Shown here piece by piece: positions 52,176 to 62,110 of a stretch of 64,000 nt of DNA (positions are counted from its first letter, which is position 1; the number at the start of each line of letters is the position of its first letter). Under the pieces are notes generated by a model. The model did not search any database. It was not told the origin of the DNA and was given only the letters and a program-made list of their open reading frames with translations. The DNA lies in NCBI RefSeq assembly GCF_016918855.1, contig NZ_JADKYB010000015.1, positions 161,314-225,313 on the forward strand. Reading direction: 5' to 3'. The position numbers and the translations under genes are program-made. The DNA is from Actinacidiphila acididurans. Its GTDB lineage: Bacteria > Actinomycetota > Actinomycetes > Streptomycetales > Streptomycetaceae.

Positions 52176-53087
52176 GTGTTCAGCAACGAGGCCGGCGGGG
52201 GCGGGCGTCGCGGCCCCCTCATCATCGCGGCGGCCGTGGCCGTCGCTGCGTGCCTGGCGGGCTGGCTGGCCCTGAGGGCGAACGGGAGCACTCCCGGCTC
52301 CGGAACGAATACGCCGATGAGCCTGGGCGGGTCCGCGCACGCCACCGGGCCGGCCGTGCACCCGGCGGCACCGACGCCGTACGGCACCCCGCACACGACG
52401 GGCAAACTGCCGCTGGCGGGCCGGGTGATCGTGATCGACCCGGGCCACAATCCGGGCAACTCGCATCATACCGCGCAGATCGCACGCCTGGTGGACGTGG
52501 GCAACGGGCGCAAGGAGTGCGACACCACGGGCACGGCGACCAACGCCGGTTACCCGGAGGCGTCGTACACCCTGGACGTCTCGCGCCGGGTGCGGGCGAT
52601 CCTCCAGGCGCGGGGTGCCACGGTGAAGCTCACGCAGGACGGCAACCTCCCGTACGGGCCGTGCGTGGACGAGCGGGCCAGGATCGGCAACGCGGCGCAC
52701 GCCGACGCGGCGCTGTCCATCCACGCCGACGGCGGGCCGGCCTCGGGCCGCGGCTTCCATGTGATCGCTCCCAAGTCGCTGCGCGCGGGCATCGCCGACA
52801 CCCGCGCGATCGCCGCGCCGTCGCTGCGGCTGGCCACCACGCTGCGGGCGCACTTCGCGGCGGCGACGAAGGAGCCGTTCGCCACGTATCTGGCCGGCGG
52901 CAAGGGGCTGACGGTGCGCGACGACCTCGGCGGGCTCAACCTGTCGAAGGTGCCGAAGGTGTTCATCGAATGCGGCAATATGCGCAACTCCGTCGATGCC
53001 AGGGCATTGACGGACGCGGCATGGCGGCAGCACGCTGCCCAGGGGATCGCCGACGGGCTCACCGCCTTCCTGGAAGGGAAGAGGTGA
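52176..53087 (+). CDS. N-acetylmuramoyl-L-alanine amidase (Amidase_3)
   Basis: 303 residues. One N-terminal membrane anchor (LIIAAAVAVAACLAGWLAL) and a linker lead to the catalytic domain: VIVIDPGHNPG (zinc His), PEASYTLDV (zinc Glu), SIHADGG (zinc His) and FIECGNM. It cuts peptide stems from peptidoglycan outside the cell. GTG at 52176. Confidence 0.93.
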   Translation: MFSNEAGGGGRRGPLIIAAAVAVAACLAGWLALRANGSTPGSGTNTPMSLGGSAHATGPAVHPAAPTPYGTPHTTGKLPLAGRVIVIDPGHNPGNSHHTAQIARLVDVGNGRKECDTTGTATNAGYPEASYTLDVSRRVRAILQARGATVKLTQDGNLPYGPCVDERARIGNAAHADAALSIHADGGPASGRGFHVIAPKSLRAGIADTRAIAAPSLRLATTLRAHFAAATKEPFATYLAGGKGLTVRDDLGGLNLSKVPKVFIECGNMRNSVDARALTDAAWRQHAAQGIADGLTAFLEGKR

Positions 53088-53281
53088 CAGGGCTGTAGCA
53101 GTCCGGTATGGATCGCGCACCAATGGTCAGACCCGGCCCGCCGCACCAAGATCACACCCGTACGATGGTGCACCCCGTTGTGCCTCGCCGTGCCGACCGA
53201 CCCCACCGCATCGCAGCGCGCAAGAGCTGAGCGGCAAGACCGTACGACCGACCGACTCATGACGTAAGGACAGGACCTGAC

Positions 53282-54124
53282 GTGAACATCCGCTCCCTGA
53301 CCCGAGGAGACGGCGCGGTGATCGGCGCAGCGGTGCTGCTGCTGATCGCCTCGTTCCTGCCGTTCTTCTCCCTCGACCTCGGCGACGGTTCCAAGTCGGC
53401 CAGCTCGTGGAGCCCGGCCCTGTTCCCGCTGCTGCCGACCGTGACCCTGGGCGCCCTCGCCACCGCGGCCTTGTTCGTGTTCGCGCGGCAGCAGCCGGGC
53501 CGCCAGGTCATCGGGCTGACCCTGGACCAGTGGGGCACCGCGCTGGGCGTGTTCGTCGGATGGGCGGCCTTCTGGTCGATCTTCTCCACGGTCATCCCGT
53601 CGGCGATGGGCAGCAATCATGGCGTGAGCAAAGGCGCGGGGGCTTGGCTGACGTTCATCTTCGGTATCGGGCTGGCCGTGGTGGCGGTCCTCAACAACCG
53701 CCTGCCCGCGCTCAAGGCGCCGCTGATGGGGGCGACCCCGGCGCCGCAGCCGTACGTAGCCGGCGGCCCGCAGCCGTACGCGGCCGGTCCGCCGCAGGCC
53801 GGTTACGGCTACCCAGGCGGCGCCCAGTCCGTCGAGGGCGGCTACGGCCAGCCCGCCGCGCAGCAGCAGTCGCCGTACGGCGCCCCGGCCCCGCAGCCGA
53901 CCGCCGCCGCCGCGAAGCCGGCCGGTGACTTCTCCGCCTTCTGGTTCGCGGTTCCGGTGCCGCGCCCGTTGTACTCGGAGGACGGCACCGGCGGCCAGAT
54001 CGCCGAGCTCACCCCGGGCACCTGGTACCTCGCGGTGGACCAGCGCGGTGCGGCCCTGGTCGCGCAGACCCAGGACGGGCGGCGCGGCGTCCTCCAGGAC
54101 AGCAGCGGCATCCAGCGCGGCTGA
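53282..54124 (+). CDS. DUF5336-family membrane protein
   Basis: 280 residues. Four membrane segments (about 15-145) precede a Pro/Gly/Tyr/Gln-rich segment with repeated PQPY and YG motifs and a compact C-terminus (GDFSAFWFAVPVPRPLY). The GTG at 53282 follows a purine-rich AAGGACAGGA. A strong terminator follows. Function unknown. Confidence 0.8.
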   Translation: MNIRSLTRGDGAVIGAAVLLLIASFLPFFSLDLGDGSKSASSWSPALFPLLPTVTLGALATAALFVFARQQPGRQVIGLTLDQWGTALGVFVGWAAFWSIFSTVIPSAMGSNHGVSKGAGAWLTFIFGIGLAVVAVLNNRLPALKAPLMGATPAPQPYVAGGPQPYAAGPPQAGYGYPGGAQSVEGGYGQPAAQQQSPYGAPAPQPTAAAAKPAGDFSAFWFAVPVPRPLYSEDGTGGQIAELTPGTWYLAVDQRGAALVAQTQDGRRGVLQDSSGIQRG

Positions 54125-54186
54125 GCCGTACCGGTCATACGGTCGCCTCGCGCGCGGCGGCCGGCGAGCCGGAGACACGGAACGAA

Positions 54187-54237
54187 GAACGGCCGGTGCG
54201 CCCCCCACGCGGTTGCGGGGGGGCGCACCGGCCGTTC
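54187..54237 (+). terminator. Intrinsic terminator
   Basis: A perfect 20-bp stem (GAACGGCCGGTGCGCCCCCC at 54187-54206 and its complement at 54218-54237) with an 11-nt loop, 63 bp after the DUF5336 gene. Confidence 0.9.
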
Positions 54238-54358
54238 CGGCGTCCGGAGACCGGTACGCCGGGTGTGCGTCCTGCCCCGCCGGGTGGCGCGCCGGCCGAA
54301 ACCGGTGTACACGCGCGCGTGCGGGTTTTGCCCGGGCTTTCGGGGCAAGGCGAACGGC

Positions 54359-54646
54359 ATGGCCAGACGGTATGGCGGCAACCCCGCCGCGGTGATCATC
54401 CTGGTCGCCGCAGACATCGCAGCACTGATCCTGTTGTTGTGGATCCTGTTCTTCGTCTTCGACGCCAACCGGGCGAACGACCTGGTCAACTGGGTCCACC
54501 ACTCGGCGGACTGGCTGGCGGGCTGGTCGAGGGACCTGTTCACGCCGAGCAATGCCAAATGGCGCACGGTGCTCAACTACGGTCTGCCCGCAGTGGTGTA
54601 CCTGGTGGTGGCGCATGCCGTGGCCGGCCGGGTGAACCGGGCCTGA
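54359..54646 (+). CDS. Small membrane protein, conserved in actinomycetes
   Basis: 95 residues. One strong N-terminal membrane helix (VIILVAADIAALILLLWIL) and a second weaker one near the end. ATG at 54359. Function unknown. Confidence 0.75.
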   Translation: MARRYGGNPAAVIILVAADIAALILLLWILFFVFDANRANDLVNWVHHSADWLAGWSRDLFTPSNAKWRTVLNYGLPAVVYLVVAHAVAGRVNRA

Positions 54647-54779
54647 CCCGTACGGGATCAGGGCCGAGAAGGAACGAGCGGAACGGGAACGAGCGGAACG
54701 GGAACGAGCGGGAAAGAGCGGAAAGCACAAGGCGGGCTGCCGGACGGGCAGGCCCCCGGCGACGCGACCGAACGGGCGG

Positions 54780-55865
54780 TCAGCAGCAGTCGGGGTCCAG
54801 CCCGTCCGGCAGTCTTTCCGCGCCGAACACCTCGGTCGTCGCCTCGTCCCCGCCGAGCGCGGCGACGGCGAGCAGCAGCGCGGCCGCGGTCCACGTGGTG
54901 CGTTCGGCCGGCCAGAAGGCCCGGTCCTCGAAGACGTAGCCGGTCCAGTACATGCCGTCCTCGGCCCGCAGGTGCTGGATGTCGGCGAGGATGCGCACCG
55001 CGCGGTCGGACTCACCCACCGCCCACAGCGCCAGGGCGAGTTCGGCGCTCTCGCCGCCGGTCACCCACGGGTTGGGCACCACGCAGCGCACGCCCAGGCC
55101 CGGCACCACGAAGCGGGCCCAGCCCTCCTCGATGCGGTCCAGGGCGGCGGGTCCGCGCAGGGTGCCGGTGAGCACCGGGTAGTACCAGTCCATGGAGTAG
55201 TGGCGCTTGTCCAGGAACCGTTCCGGGTGGCGCAGCACCGCGTGGCCCAGTGCCCCGGTGGCCAACTCCCAGTCCGGCTGGGGCGATCCGCGGTGCTCGG
55301 CGATGGCCAGGGCGCAGCGCAGCGCCTGGTGGATGGAGGCGCTGCCGGTGAGCAGCGCGTCGGCGGTGGCCTGCCCGCCGGGCTCGCGCCGCCAGCCGAT
55401 CTGGCCGCCGGGCTGCTGGTGGCCGAGGACGAATTCCATCGCCGCGGCCACGTGCGGCCACATCCGGTCCAGGAACACCTCGTCGCCGGTGGCCAGGAAG
55501 TGGTGCCAGACGCCGACCGCCAGGTAGGCGCAGAAGTTGGTCTCGCTGCCGTGGTCGGTGGGCCGCTCCGGGTCGCCGTCGTGGTAGGCGGCGTACCAGG
55601 AGCCGTCCGGGTTCTGGTGGCGGGCCAGCCAGGTGTACGCGGCCCGGGCCCGCTCGTGCTCGCCGGCCGCGTCGAGGGCCATCGCGGCCTCGGTGTGGTC
55701 CCACGGGTCGAGGTGGTGGCCGGAGAACCACGGTATGGCGCCGTCCGGGCGCTGCGCGCCGGCGATGCCGGTGACGGTGGCCCACGCCTGCTCGGCGGTC
55801 AACACGCCGGGCAGCACGAGCCGTTCGGTCCTGCCGCCGCGGCCTCCTCCGTCGGTCCGGGTCAC
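54780..55865 (-). CDS. Alpha/alpha-toroid protein, glucoamylase- or prenyltransferase-like
   Basis: 361 residues. Repeated helical hairpins with QNPDGSWYAAYHDGD, DHGSETNFCAYLAVGVW and PNPWVTGGESAELALALW motifs fit the alpha/alpha toroid. GTG at 55865 overlaps the methyltransferase stop. Third gene of a glycosyltransferase-methyltransferase-toroid operon. Confidence 0.85.
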   Translation of the reverse strand: MTRTDGGGRGGRTERLVLPGVLTAEQAWATVTGIAGAQRPDGAIPWFSGHHLDPWDHTEAAMALDAAGEHERARAAYTWLARHQNPDGSWYAAYHDGDPERPTDHGSETNFCAYLAVGVWHHFLATGDEVFLDRMWPHVAAAMEFVLGHQQPGGQIGWRREPGGQATADALLTGSASIHQALRCALAIAEHRGSPQPDWELATGALGHAVLRHPERFLDKRHYSMDWYYPVLTGTLRGPAALDRIEEGWARFVVPGLGVRCVVPNPWVTGGESAELALALWAVGESDRAVRILADIQHLRAEDGMYWTGYVFEDRAFWPAERTTWTAAALLLAVAALGGDEATTEVFGAERLPDGLDPDCC

Positions 55866-56626
55866 CTGGCGGCGTCCGCGGTGCCGGCCGGTTCCGGCGA
55901 AGGCCCGTCCGGCAGCCGCGGTTTGGTGGCGTAGGCGACGAAGCTCTTGCCGATCACCGGGTTGAGTGCCTGCTCGGCGAGCTTGGTGGCCAGCGGCTTC
56001 TTGACGATGTCCCAGACCAGCAGCTTGTGGTAGAGCCGTACCGGCAGCGCCTGCTCGTTGTCCACGCCGACCGCGCACTTGAGCCACCAGTACGGCACGT
56101 GCAGCGCGTGCGCGTGGTGGGTGCCGTACGGTGCCAGGCCCGACTCGCGGATCCGCTCCAGCAGTTCGTCGGCCCGGTAGATGCGGATGTGGCCGCCCTC
56201 GACCTCGTGGTAGGCGTCGGACAGCGCCCAGCACACCCGCTCGGGGCCGTAGCGCGGGACGGTGACCGCGACCCGGCCGCCGGGGCGCAGGATCCGGACC
56301 ACCTCGGCGAGCACGCCCTTGTCGTCGGGTATGTGCTCCATCACCTCGGAGACGATCACCGCGTCGAAGCTGGCGTCGGGGAACGGCAGGTGGAGCGCGT
56401 CGCCCTCCATGGCCACGGCGGACGCGCCGGCCGGGACCTCGCCGGCGTCCCGCATGGCGACGAACCAGCCCGCGACCTCGCGGACCTCGTCGGGGTTGCG
56501 GTCCAGGGCGACCACCCGGGCGCCGCGCCGGTAGCACTCGAAGGCGTGCCGGCCGCCGCCGCATCCCAGGTCCAGCACGCGGTCGCCCGCGGCGAGCGGG
56601 AAACGGGTGAAGTCGACGGTCAGCAT
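55862..56626 (-). CDS. Class I SAM-dependent methyltransferase
   Basis: 254 residues. RVLDLGCGGGRHAFE is motif I; VVALDRNPDEV the acidic loop; SFDAVIVSEVMEHIPDD motif II. Its ATG at 56626 overlaps the glycosyltransferase stop (TGATG). It is probably involved in building or modifying a cell-surface or lipid-linked sugar. Confidence 0.9.
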   Translation of the reverse strand: MLTVDFTRFPLAAGDRVLDLGCGGGRHAFECYRRGARVVALDRNPDEVREVAGWFVAMRDAGEVPAGASAVAMEGDALHLPFPDASFDAVIVSEVMEHIPDDKGVLAEVVRILRPGGRVAVTVPRYGPERVCWALSDAYHEVEGGHIRIYRADELLERIRESGLAPYGTHHAHALHVPYWWLKCAVGVDNEQALPVRLYHKLLVWDIVKKPLATKLAEQALNPVIGKSFVAYATKPRLPDGPSPEPAGTADAAR

Positions 56627-58035
56627 CAGAGGTTGCTCCCCACGCGGGTCTCCTGGTCAGGGGCGGCGTCCGGAGCCGTACCCGGTGCGGCCGGAACCTC
56701 GGTCGTCCCGGGGATACGGGCGGGACGGCCCGCGGCCGGGGTCGCCGGCACGGGGGGCCGGGCCGGCCGGCGGGACGGCTGGTTCGCGATCGCCTCCCGG
56801 TAGACCTCGACGGTCGACTCGGCGGCGCGCGCCCAGGTGAACCGTTCCAGCACCCGGGCCCGGCCCGCGGCGCCGAGCCGGGCGCGCAGTTCCGGGTCGC
56901 CCAGCACCCGGTCCAGGGCGGCGGCCAGCGCACCGGCGTCGCCCGGCGGGACCGCCAGGCACGTCTCCCCGTCCGGTCCGGCCACCTCCGGGATGGCGCC
57001 GCCGGTGGTCGCCACCAGCGCGGTGCCGGTCGCCATGGCCTCGGCGGCCGGCAGCGAGAAGCCCTCGTACAGCGACGGCACGCAGGCCGCCTCGGCGCTG
57101 CGGATCAGCCGGACGAGCTCGTCGTCGCTGATGCCCTTGACGAACTCGACCGCGCCGCCGAGCCCGTGGCCCTCGATCGCGTCGGCGACCGGTCCGGAGG
57201 CGGGGCGGGTGCCGACCACCACCAGGTGGGCGGCGGGACGGGTGACGCGCACCTTCGCCAGCGCCTCGATCAGGAAGACCAGGCCCTTGAGCGGCACGTC
57301 CGCGCTGGAGGTGGTCACGATCCGGCCGGGCACCACCGGGACCGACGGGTCGGGGGTGAACAGGCGGGCGTCGGCGCCGATCGGCACCGCCCGGATCCGC
57401 TCCGGCCGCACCCCGAGGTCCTCGATGATCTCCTCGCGGGAGGTGCCGGAGACGGTCACCACCGACGGCAGCCGGCGCGCGACGCGCTTCTGCATGCGGG
57501 TGAAGCCGTACCAGCGGCGCAGCGACATGCGGCGGCTCAGGTTCGGCGCGGCTTCGAGCTCCAGCCGGCGGTCGACGGTGATGGGGTGGTGGACGGTGGT
57601 GACCAGCGGCAGGCCCACGCCCAGCAGGCCGTAGCCGAGGGTCTGGTTGTCGTGGACGACGTCGAAGTCGGCGCGGCGGGCGGCCAGCAGGCGCCGGGCG
57701 CGCAGGCTGAAGGTGAGCGGCTCCGGGAAGCCGCCGGTGCGCATGGTGGCGACCTCCAGAGCGTCGATCCAGTCCCGATACTCCTCACGGCGGGGGGTAC
57801 GGAACGGGTCGGGCTCGCGGTAGAGGTCCAGGCTCGGCAGCTCGGTGAGGGTGACGCTGTTGCCGCCCACCTCGTCCAGTACCGGGTACGGCTGGGCGCC
57901 GATCACCTCGACCCGGTGGCCGAGCGCGGCCAGTTCCCGGGACAGGTGGCGTACGTAGACCCCCTGACCGCCGCAGAAGGGGTTGCCCTTGTAGCTGAGC
58001 AGCGCTATGCGCAGCGGCCTGGTCTCCTGGGTCAC
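56626..58035 (-). CDS. Glycosyltransferase family 4
   Basis: 469 residues. GNPFCGGQGVYVRHLSREL is the acceptor loop; VPSLYEGFSLPAAEAMATG the nucleotide-sugar motif (EX7E-like). The Pro/Ala-rich tail after about 405 is unusual. GTG at 58035 has GAAGGGGG upstream. First gene of the operon. Confidence 0.9.
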   Translation of the reverse strand: MTQETRPLRIALLSYKGNPFCGGQGVYVRHLSRELAALGHRVEVIGAQPYPVLDEVGGNSVTLTELPSLDLYREPDPFRTPRREEYRDWIDALEVATMRTGGFPEPLTFSLRARRLLAARRADFDVVHDNQTLGYGLLGVGLPLVTTVHHPITVDRRLELEAAPNLSRRMSLRRWYGFTRMQKRVARRLPSVVTVSGTSREEIIEDLGVRPERIRAVPIGADARLFTPDPSVPVVPGRIVTTSSADVPLKGLVFLIEALAKVRVTRPAAHLVVVGTRPASGPVADAIEGHGLGGAVEFVKGISDDELVRLIRSAEAACVPSLYEGFSLPAAEAMATGTALVATTGGAIPEVAGPDGETCLAVPPGDAGALAAALDRVLGDPELRARLGAAGRARVLERFTWARAAESTVEVYREAIANQPSRRPARPPVPATPAAGRPARIPGTTEVPAAPGTAPDAAPDQETRVGSNL

Positions 58036-58090
58036 ACCCGGCCCCCTTCTCACCGCGATTGAGCCGGAGCGTCACCGGTCGCGCTTAATG

Positions 58091-58104
58091 TAGAACAGGT
58101 TTCA
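58091..58104. promoter_or_regulatory. KstR-type operator
   Basis: TAGAACAGGTTTCA matches the mycobacterial KstR motif TNNAACNNGTTNNA exactly. It lies between the glycosyltransferase operon and the TetR gene whose product is KstR-like, so it may control either or both. Confidence 0.7.
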
Positions 58105-58296
58105 GAATCGATCGTACAGAACGCGAATGTACCCTCCGCCACCGCGGGCCAGCCGCCCGTGCCGGGTGATTCGCGCCACGCGGCGCTGAGGGCCGGCGGA
58201 CCGGGCGACACGAGCACGGGAACCGGGCACCACAAGTACCAAGGCACCGCAAGCACCAAGGCACCACGCACGGGCACGAGACAGGACGGCAAGGCC

Positions 58297-58923
58297 ATGG
58301 CAGACATCAGCGCGGAACCCCGGCCGGCGCCGCCCCTGACCGAGCGACAGGAGGCCCGGCGCCGCCGCATCCTGGACGCCGGCACCGCACTGGCCTGCCA
58401 GGGCGGCTTCGAGGCGGTGCAGATGCGGGAGGTCGCGGAGCTGTCCGGGGTGGCGCTCGGCACCCTCTACCGCTACTTCCCGTCGAAGATCCACCTGCTG
58501 GTGGCCGTCATGCAGGACCAGCTCGGCCTGCTGCACGAGGCGTTGCGGACCCGGCCGCCCGCCGCCGGCGCGCCCGGCGAGCGGGTCGCGGAAACCCTGC
58601 TGCGCGCCTTCCGCGCCCTGCAGCGCGAACCGCTGCTGGCCGACGCGATGGTACGGGCGATGCTCTTCGCCGACCGCTCGGTGCGGGCCGAGGTGGACAC
58701 CTGCTCCCGGCTGACCACCACGATCATCCTGGAGGCGATCGGGCCGGCCGCCGTCCCGCCGTCCGACAGCCGGCTGGCGGCGGTACGCGTGATCGAGCAC
58801 ACCTGGCACGCGGCCCTGGTCGGCTGGCTGGCCGGGCGGGCACCCGTGGACCTGGTGACGACCGACATCCGTACGGCGTGCCGACTGCTGGAACCAGCCC
58901 CCTTTAACGCATTCGACCGGTAA
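58297..58923 (+). CDS. KstR-like TetR-family regulator
   Basis: 208 residues. The N-terminal HTH region (TERQEARRRRILDAGTALA, ALGTLYRYFPSKIHLLVAV) and the following ALQREPLLADAMVRAMLFAD and RVIEHTWHAALVGWL resemble KstR, the sterol-catabolism repressor of Rhodococcus and Mycobacterium. ATG at 58297. The upstream KstR-type operator supports the match. Confidence 0.82.
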   Translation: MADISAEPRPAPPLTERQEARRRRILDAGTALACQGGFEAVQMREVAELSGVALGTLYRYFPSKIHLLVAVMQDQLGLLHEALRTRPPAAGAPGERVAETLLRAFRALQREPLLADAMVRAMLFADRSVRAEVDTCSRLTTTIILEAIGPAAVPPSDSRLAAVRVIEHTWHAALVGWLAGRAPVDLVTTDIRTACRLLEPAPFNAFDR

Positions 58924-59123
58924 GCGGTATCACCCGATCGGAGGGCGCACGTCACGTATCAATGCGCCCCATAAGCCCCAGCACGCCGCCTGAATCACCC
59001 CATACGTACGGTTTGCCCGGCTGCTCACAGGCGTACGCCCCCGGTAGGAAGGAAGGCGCTCGTCTGGGGGAGCTTGGGGAGAGCTCTGCGGAGCTCGCAA
59101 CGACGACGCGAGGGGACCGAACG

Positions 59124-59828
59124 GTGATACGTGTACTGGTGGCTCATGAACAGAGCCTGCTGCGATCCGCGCTGGCGGCGCTGCTGGACCAGGAGCCCGA
59201 CTTCGAAGTGGCCGGCGCGGATTGGCACCGCGTGAACGAATCCGGCCGCCTGTTACGCCCGCACGTGTGGGTGGCCGACGCGGACTGTCCCGGCTGGCGC
59301 CGGCACGTCGGCGGCTGGACGAGACCCGCGGAGGGCCACGCTCCGGCCGGCCGGACGCTCAGCCGGGCCGCATCCGGCTCCGGGTCCGCGGAGGTGTCCT
59401 TACGGGCCCCTGAGGCCGCGAGTGCGGCGGACATGATGCGCTGCACGGCCGGGCTGGTCGTCCTGACCGACGCCGGCAAGCCCGGGAACCTGCGCCGCGC
59501 CTACGACGCGCGGGCGCTCGGCTTCGTCAACAAGGACCGCTCGCCCGACCGCCTCCCGGCCGCGGTCCGCCGCGCCGCCGAAGGGAAACGATTCGTCGAC
59601 GAATCCCTCGCCGTCGAGTTCATGCAGGCCGCGGAGATGCCGCTGACCCGCCGCGAACTCAGTGTCCTCTCCCTGAGCGCCGAGGGTGCCTCCGTCAACG
59701 AAATCGCCCGCAGCCTCCACCTCGGCAACGGCACCGTCCGCAACTACCTCGCGGCGATCACCCGCAAAACCGGCGCCCGCAACCGCGTCGACGCGATCCG
59801 TATTTCCCGGGTGGCCGGCTGGGTCTGA
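59124..59828 (+). CDS. RamR/AmfR-like response regulator
   Basis: 234 residues. The receiver starts VIRVLVAHEQSLLRSALAAL; Asp52 and Asp54 (VADADCPGW) occupy the phosphorylation site, Asp54 matching AmfR. A Pro/Ala/Ser-rich insertion (about 62-105) interrupts the receiver. The LuxR HTH is NEIARSLHLGNGTVRNYL, close to AmfR. GTG at 59124 has GAGGGG upstream. It is convergent with the AmfA/AmfB-like genes and probably drives them. Confidence 0.8.
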   Translation: MIRVLVAHEQSLLRSALAALLDQEPDFEVAGADWHRVNESGRLLRPHVWVADADCPGWRRHVGGWTRPAEGHAPAGRTLSRAASGSGSAEVSLRAPEAASAADMMRCTAGLVVLTDAGKPGNLRRAYDARALGFVNKDRSPDRLPAAVRRAAEGKRFVDESLAVEFMQAAEMPLTRRELSVLSLSAEGASVNEIARSLHLGNGTVRNYLAAITRKTGARNRVDAIRISRVAGWV

Positions 59829-59878
59829 CCCCAGCGAATGGGTGTCCCGCACCCCGATAAATGTGCGGGCCGTCCCTG

Positions 59879-60340
59879 ATGTGCGGCTTGCGCCGCGTTC
59901 TGCCGGTGACCCGGGAGCGGCAGCACCTGCCCCCTCGGGCCGGTGACGACCCGCGCCACGGTGGGGGTACCGCCCAGGCCGAAGGCTCTGGGGGAGGCTG
60001 GTCGCGCAGTTCCCCGCGCCCCTCGGTTTTCCCGGCGAACCGCCCGCCGCCAAGCGGGCCCCGGGTAGCTCCGGCGAACCGGGCCGCTGCAGGTGCGGGT
60101 TCGCCGGGAGCGCCCCGAAGGGGCGCGGGGCTGTAGCCGATATGCGGCTGGCGCCGCGTGGGCGCGAGGAACCACAACGCACCAGCAGCCGGCGACGCAT
60201 CGGAACCCGCCGAGTCGGAAGCCGCAACGGCAACCAGCTCGGGGGCTGCGGAGCCGCCCAGGCTCCACCCCAGGGGCGCGGGGAACTGCGCGCGCAACCA
60301 CAACGCACCGGAACCCGGCAACGCATGGGAACCCACCGAG
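59879..60340. repeat. Dispersed mosaic repeat, copy 3
   Basis: Contains GGTGACGACCCGCG, the reversed AGTTCCCCGCGCCCCT, GGCGAACCGCCCGCCG with GGGCCC, GCGGGTTCGCCGGGAGCGCC and GCGCGGGG modules, plus CGGCTGGCGCCGCGTGGGCGC. No gene is supported. Confidence 0.8.
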
Positions 60341-60385
60341 CTGGAAGCCGCGGAAGGCCAACCTTCTCCGGGGGCGCCGTACGCC

Positions 60386-62110
60386 TCAGAGGCCGGCCCG
60401 ACCCGCGGGCGCCGCAGGCGACCACGTGCCGACGAGGTCACGGTAGAGGGGCGAGAGGCGGAGCAATTCCGTGTGGGTACCGCAGAGCGCATGGGTGCCG
60501 TCGAGGAGCAGGACGCGGTCGGCGCGGGTGGCGGAAGAGATGCGGTGGGCGACGACGAGGAGCGTGCCGCCGGGGCGGTGGGCGAAGGCGTGTTCGGCGA
60601 CGGCTTCGGCCGCGGGGTCGAGGTGGCACGTCGCCTCGTCCAGGAGGACGAGGGAGGCCGGGGAGAGGTAGGTACGGGTGAGGGCGAGGAGTTGGCGTTC
60701 GCCCGCAGAGAGGGCGCCGGGGTCCACCTCGCCGGTGAGGCCCCCGAGGGCGGCCACGAGCGGGCCGGCGCCGAGAAGTTCGGCAGCGGAAAGCACATCG
60801 TCGGGGTCGGCGTCCGGCCGGAGATAGCGCAGGTTGTCGCCGACGGTGCCGCGGAACACGTACGCCTCCTGCGGCACCAGGGCGGGCAGGCCGGCGCTGA
60901 GCACCTGCCCCCGCCCGGACCGCAGCAGCCCCGCGGCGAGCCCGGCCACCGTGGACTTGCCGATGCCGCTCGGCCCCACCACGGCCAGGTGCTCCCCGGC
61001 CGCGACCGCCAGGTCGAGCCCGCGCACCACCGGCCGCGCCCCGCCGCCGTAGCCGAACGTCACCCCCCGGAACTCCAGCACGGCGCCGGTCCGTACGGGC
61101 GCGACGCCCTCCGGGCCGCCCTCCGCCGATTCCGGAAGGTCCGGGCCCGCGACGCGGTCCAGGACGACGCCGAGGCGGGTGCCGGCGGCGCTGAGGGTGT
61201 GGACGAGGTTCTGGAGGGCCGGCTGGAGGGACTCGGTGAGGTAGGTGAGCGCGCCGAGGAGGGCCCCCGCGGTGATGCGATGGGTGGACAGCAGCCAGGG
61301 CGCGCAGGCCAGCAGCAGCACGACCGGGAGCCGGCCGCCGAGGGCCGGGGCGGCGGCGCGGGCGACGCCCCAGCGGGCGAGGGAGCGTTCGGCGCGCAAC
61401 TCGGCGTCGATGAGGTCGGCGGCCCGCCGGGTCATCTCGGGTTCGCCGCCGCACGCGCGGATGTCGCGCAACCCGGCGGCGAGCGAGCCGAGTTCGGCGG
61501 CGAGCGCTTCGTCGGCGGCGAGGTAGCGGTGCTGGCGGGCGGCCAGCGGCCGCAGGGCGAGGGCGAAGACGGCGACGCCGACAGCCAGCGGCGGCACCAC
61601 GATCAGCAGGGTGACCGGGGCGAGCGCGCACATGCCGGCCAGGGCGCCGATGCTGGTGAACACGAAGGACCGCAGGACCAGGACGAGCCCGCCGAACGCG
61701 TCCCGGGCGATCTCCACTTGATGCGTCAGCCGGGAGACCACCGAGGCGTGCGGCGCCCCGCCGCCGCGGATCGCGGACCGTATGCCGCGCCGTACCACCG
61801 TCTCGACCAGCACGTCCCGCAGCGGCTCCACCAACGCGGCCAGCGCGCGGAAGACGCGGGCGGTCCCGTACGCCCCCAGCGGCACGCACACCGCGGCCAG
61901 CGCCAGCCACAGGGCCCCTGTCCCCGGCCGGCCGCGCAGGAACCCGTGGTCCAGCGCCTTGGCCAGCGCGAACCCGGTGAGGAAGGTCTGTCCGGCCTCC
62001 AGCACCGACCACGCGGCGAGCACCCCCAGCACGCCGAGGTGCCCGCGCAGCCAGCCGCGCATCCCGCCCTCGACGCCCTCGACGCCCGTCGTCGCCGTCG
62101 TCGCCGTCAT
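60386..62110 (-). CDS. AmfA/RamB-like ABC half-transporter
   Basis: 574 residues. Six-helix membrane domain with AGTRLGVVLDRV near the coupling region and an ATPase: GPSGIGKST, LSAGERQLL, LVLLDEATCHLD. The signature is slightly changed (LSAGE for LSGGE). Exports a peptide, with the next gene as its partner. ATG at 62110 overlaps the partner's stop. Confidence 0.88.
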   Translation of the reverse strand: MTATTATTGVEGVEGGMRGWLRGHLGVLGVLAAWSVLEAGQTFLTGFALAKALDHGFLRGRPGTGALWLALAAVCVPLGAYGTARVFRALAALVEPLRDVLVETVVRRGIRSAIRGGGAPHASVVSRLTHQVEIARDAFGGLVLVLRSFVFTSIGALAGMCALAPVTLLIVVPPLAVGVAVFALALRPLAARQHRYLAADEALAAELGSLAAGLRDIRACGGEPEMTRRAADLIDAELRAERSLARWGVARAAAPALGGRLPVVLLLACAPWLLSTHRITAGALLGALTYLTESLQPALQNLVHTLSAAGTRLGVVLDRVAGPDLPESAEGGPEGVAPVRTGAVLEFRGVTFGYGGGARPVVRGLDLAVAAGEHLAVVGPSGIGKSTVAGLAAGLLRSGRGQVLSAGLPALVPQEAYVFRGTVGDNLRYLRPDADPDDVLSAAELLGAGPLVAALGGLTGEVDPGALSAGERQLLALTRTYLSPASLVLLDEATCHLDPAAEAVAEHAFAHRPGGTLLVVAHRISSATRADRVLLLDGTHALCGTHTELLRLSPLYRDLVGTWSPAAPAGRAGL

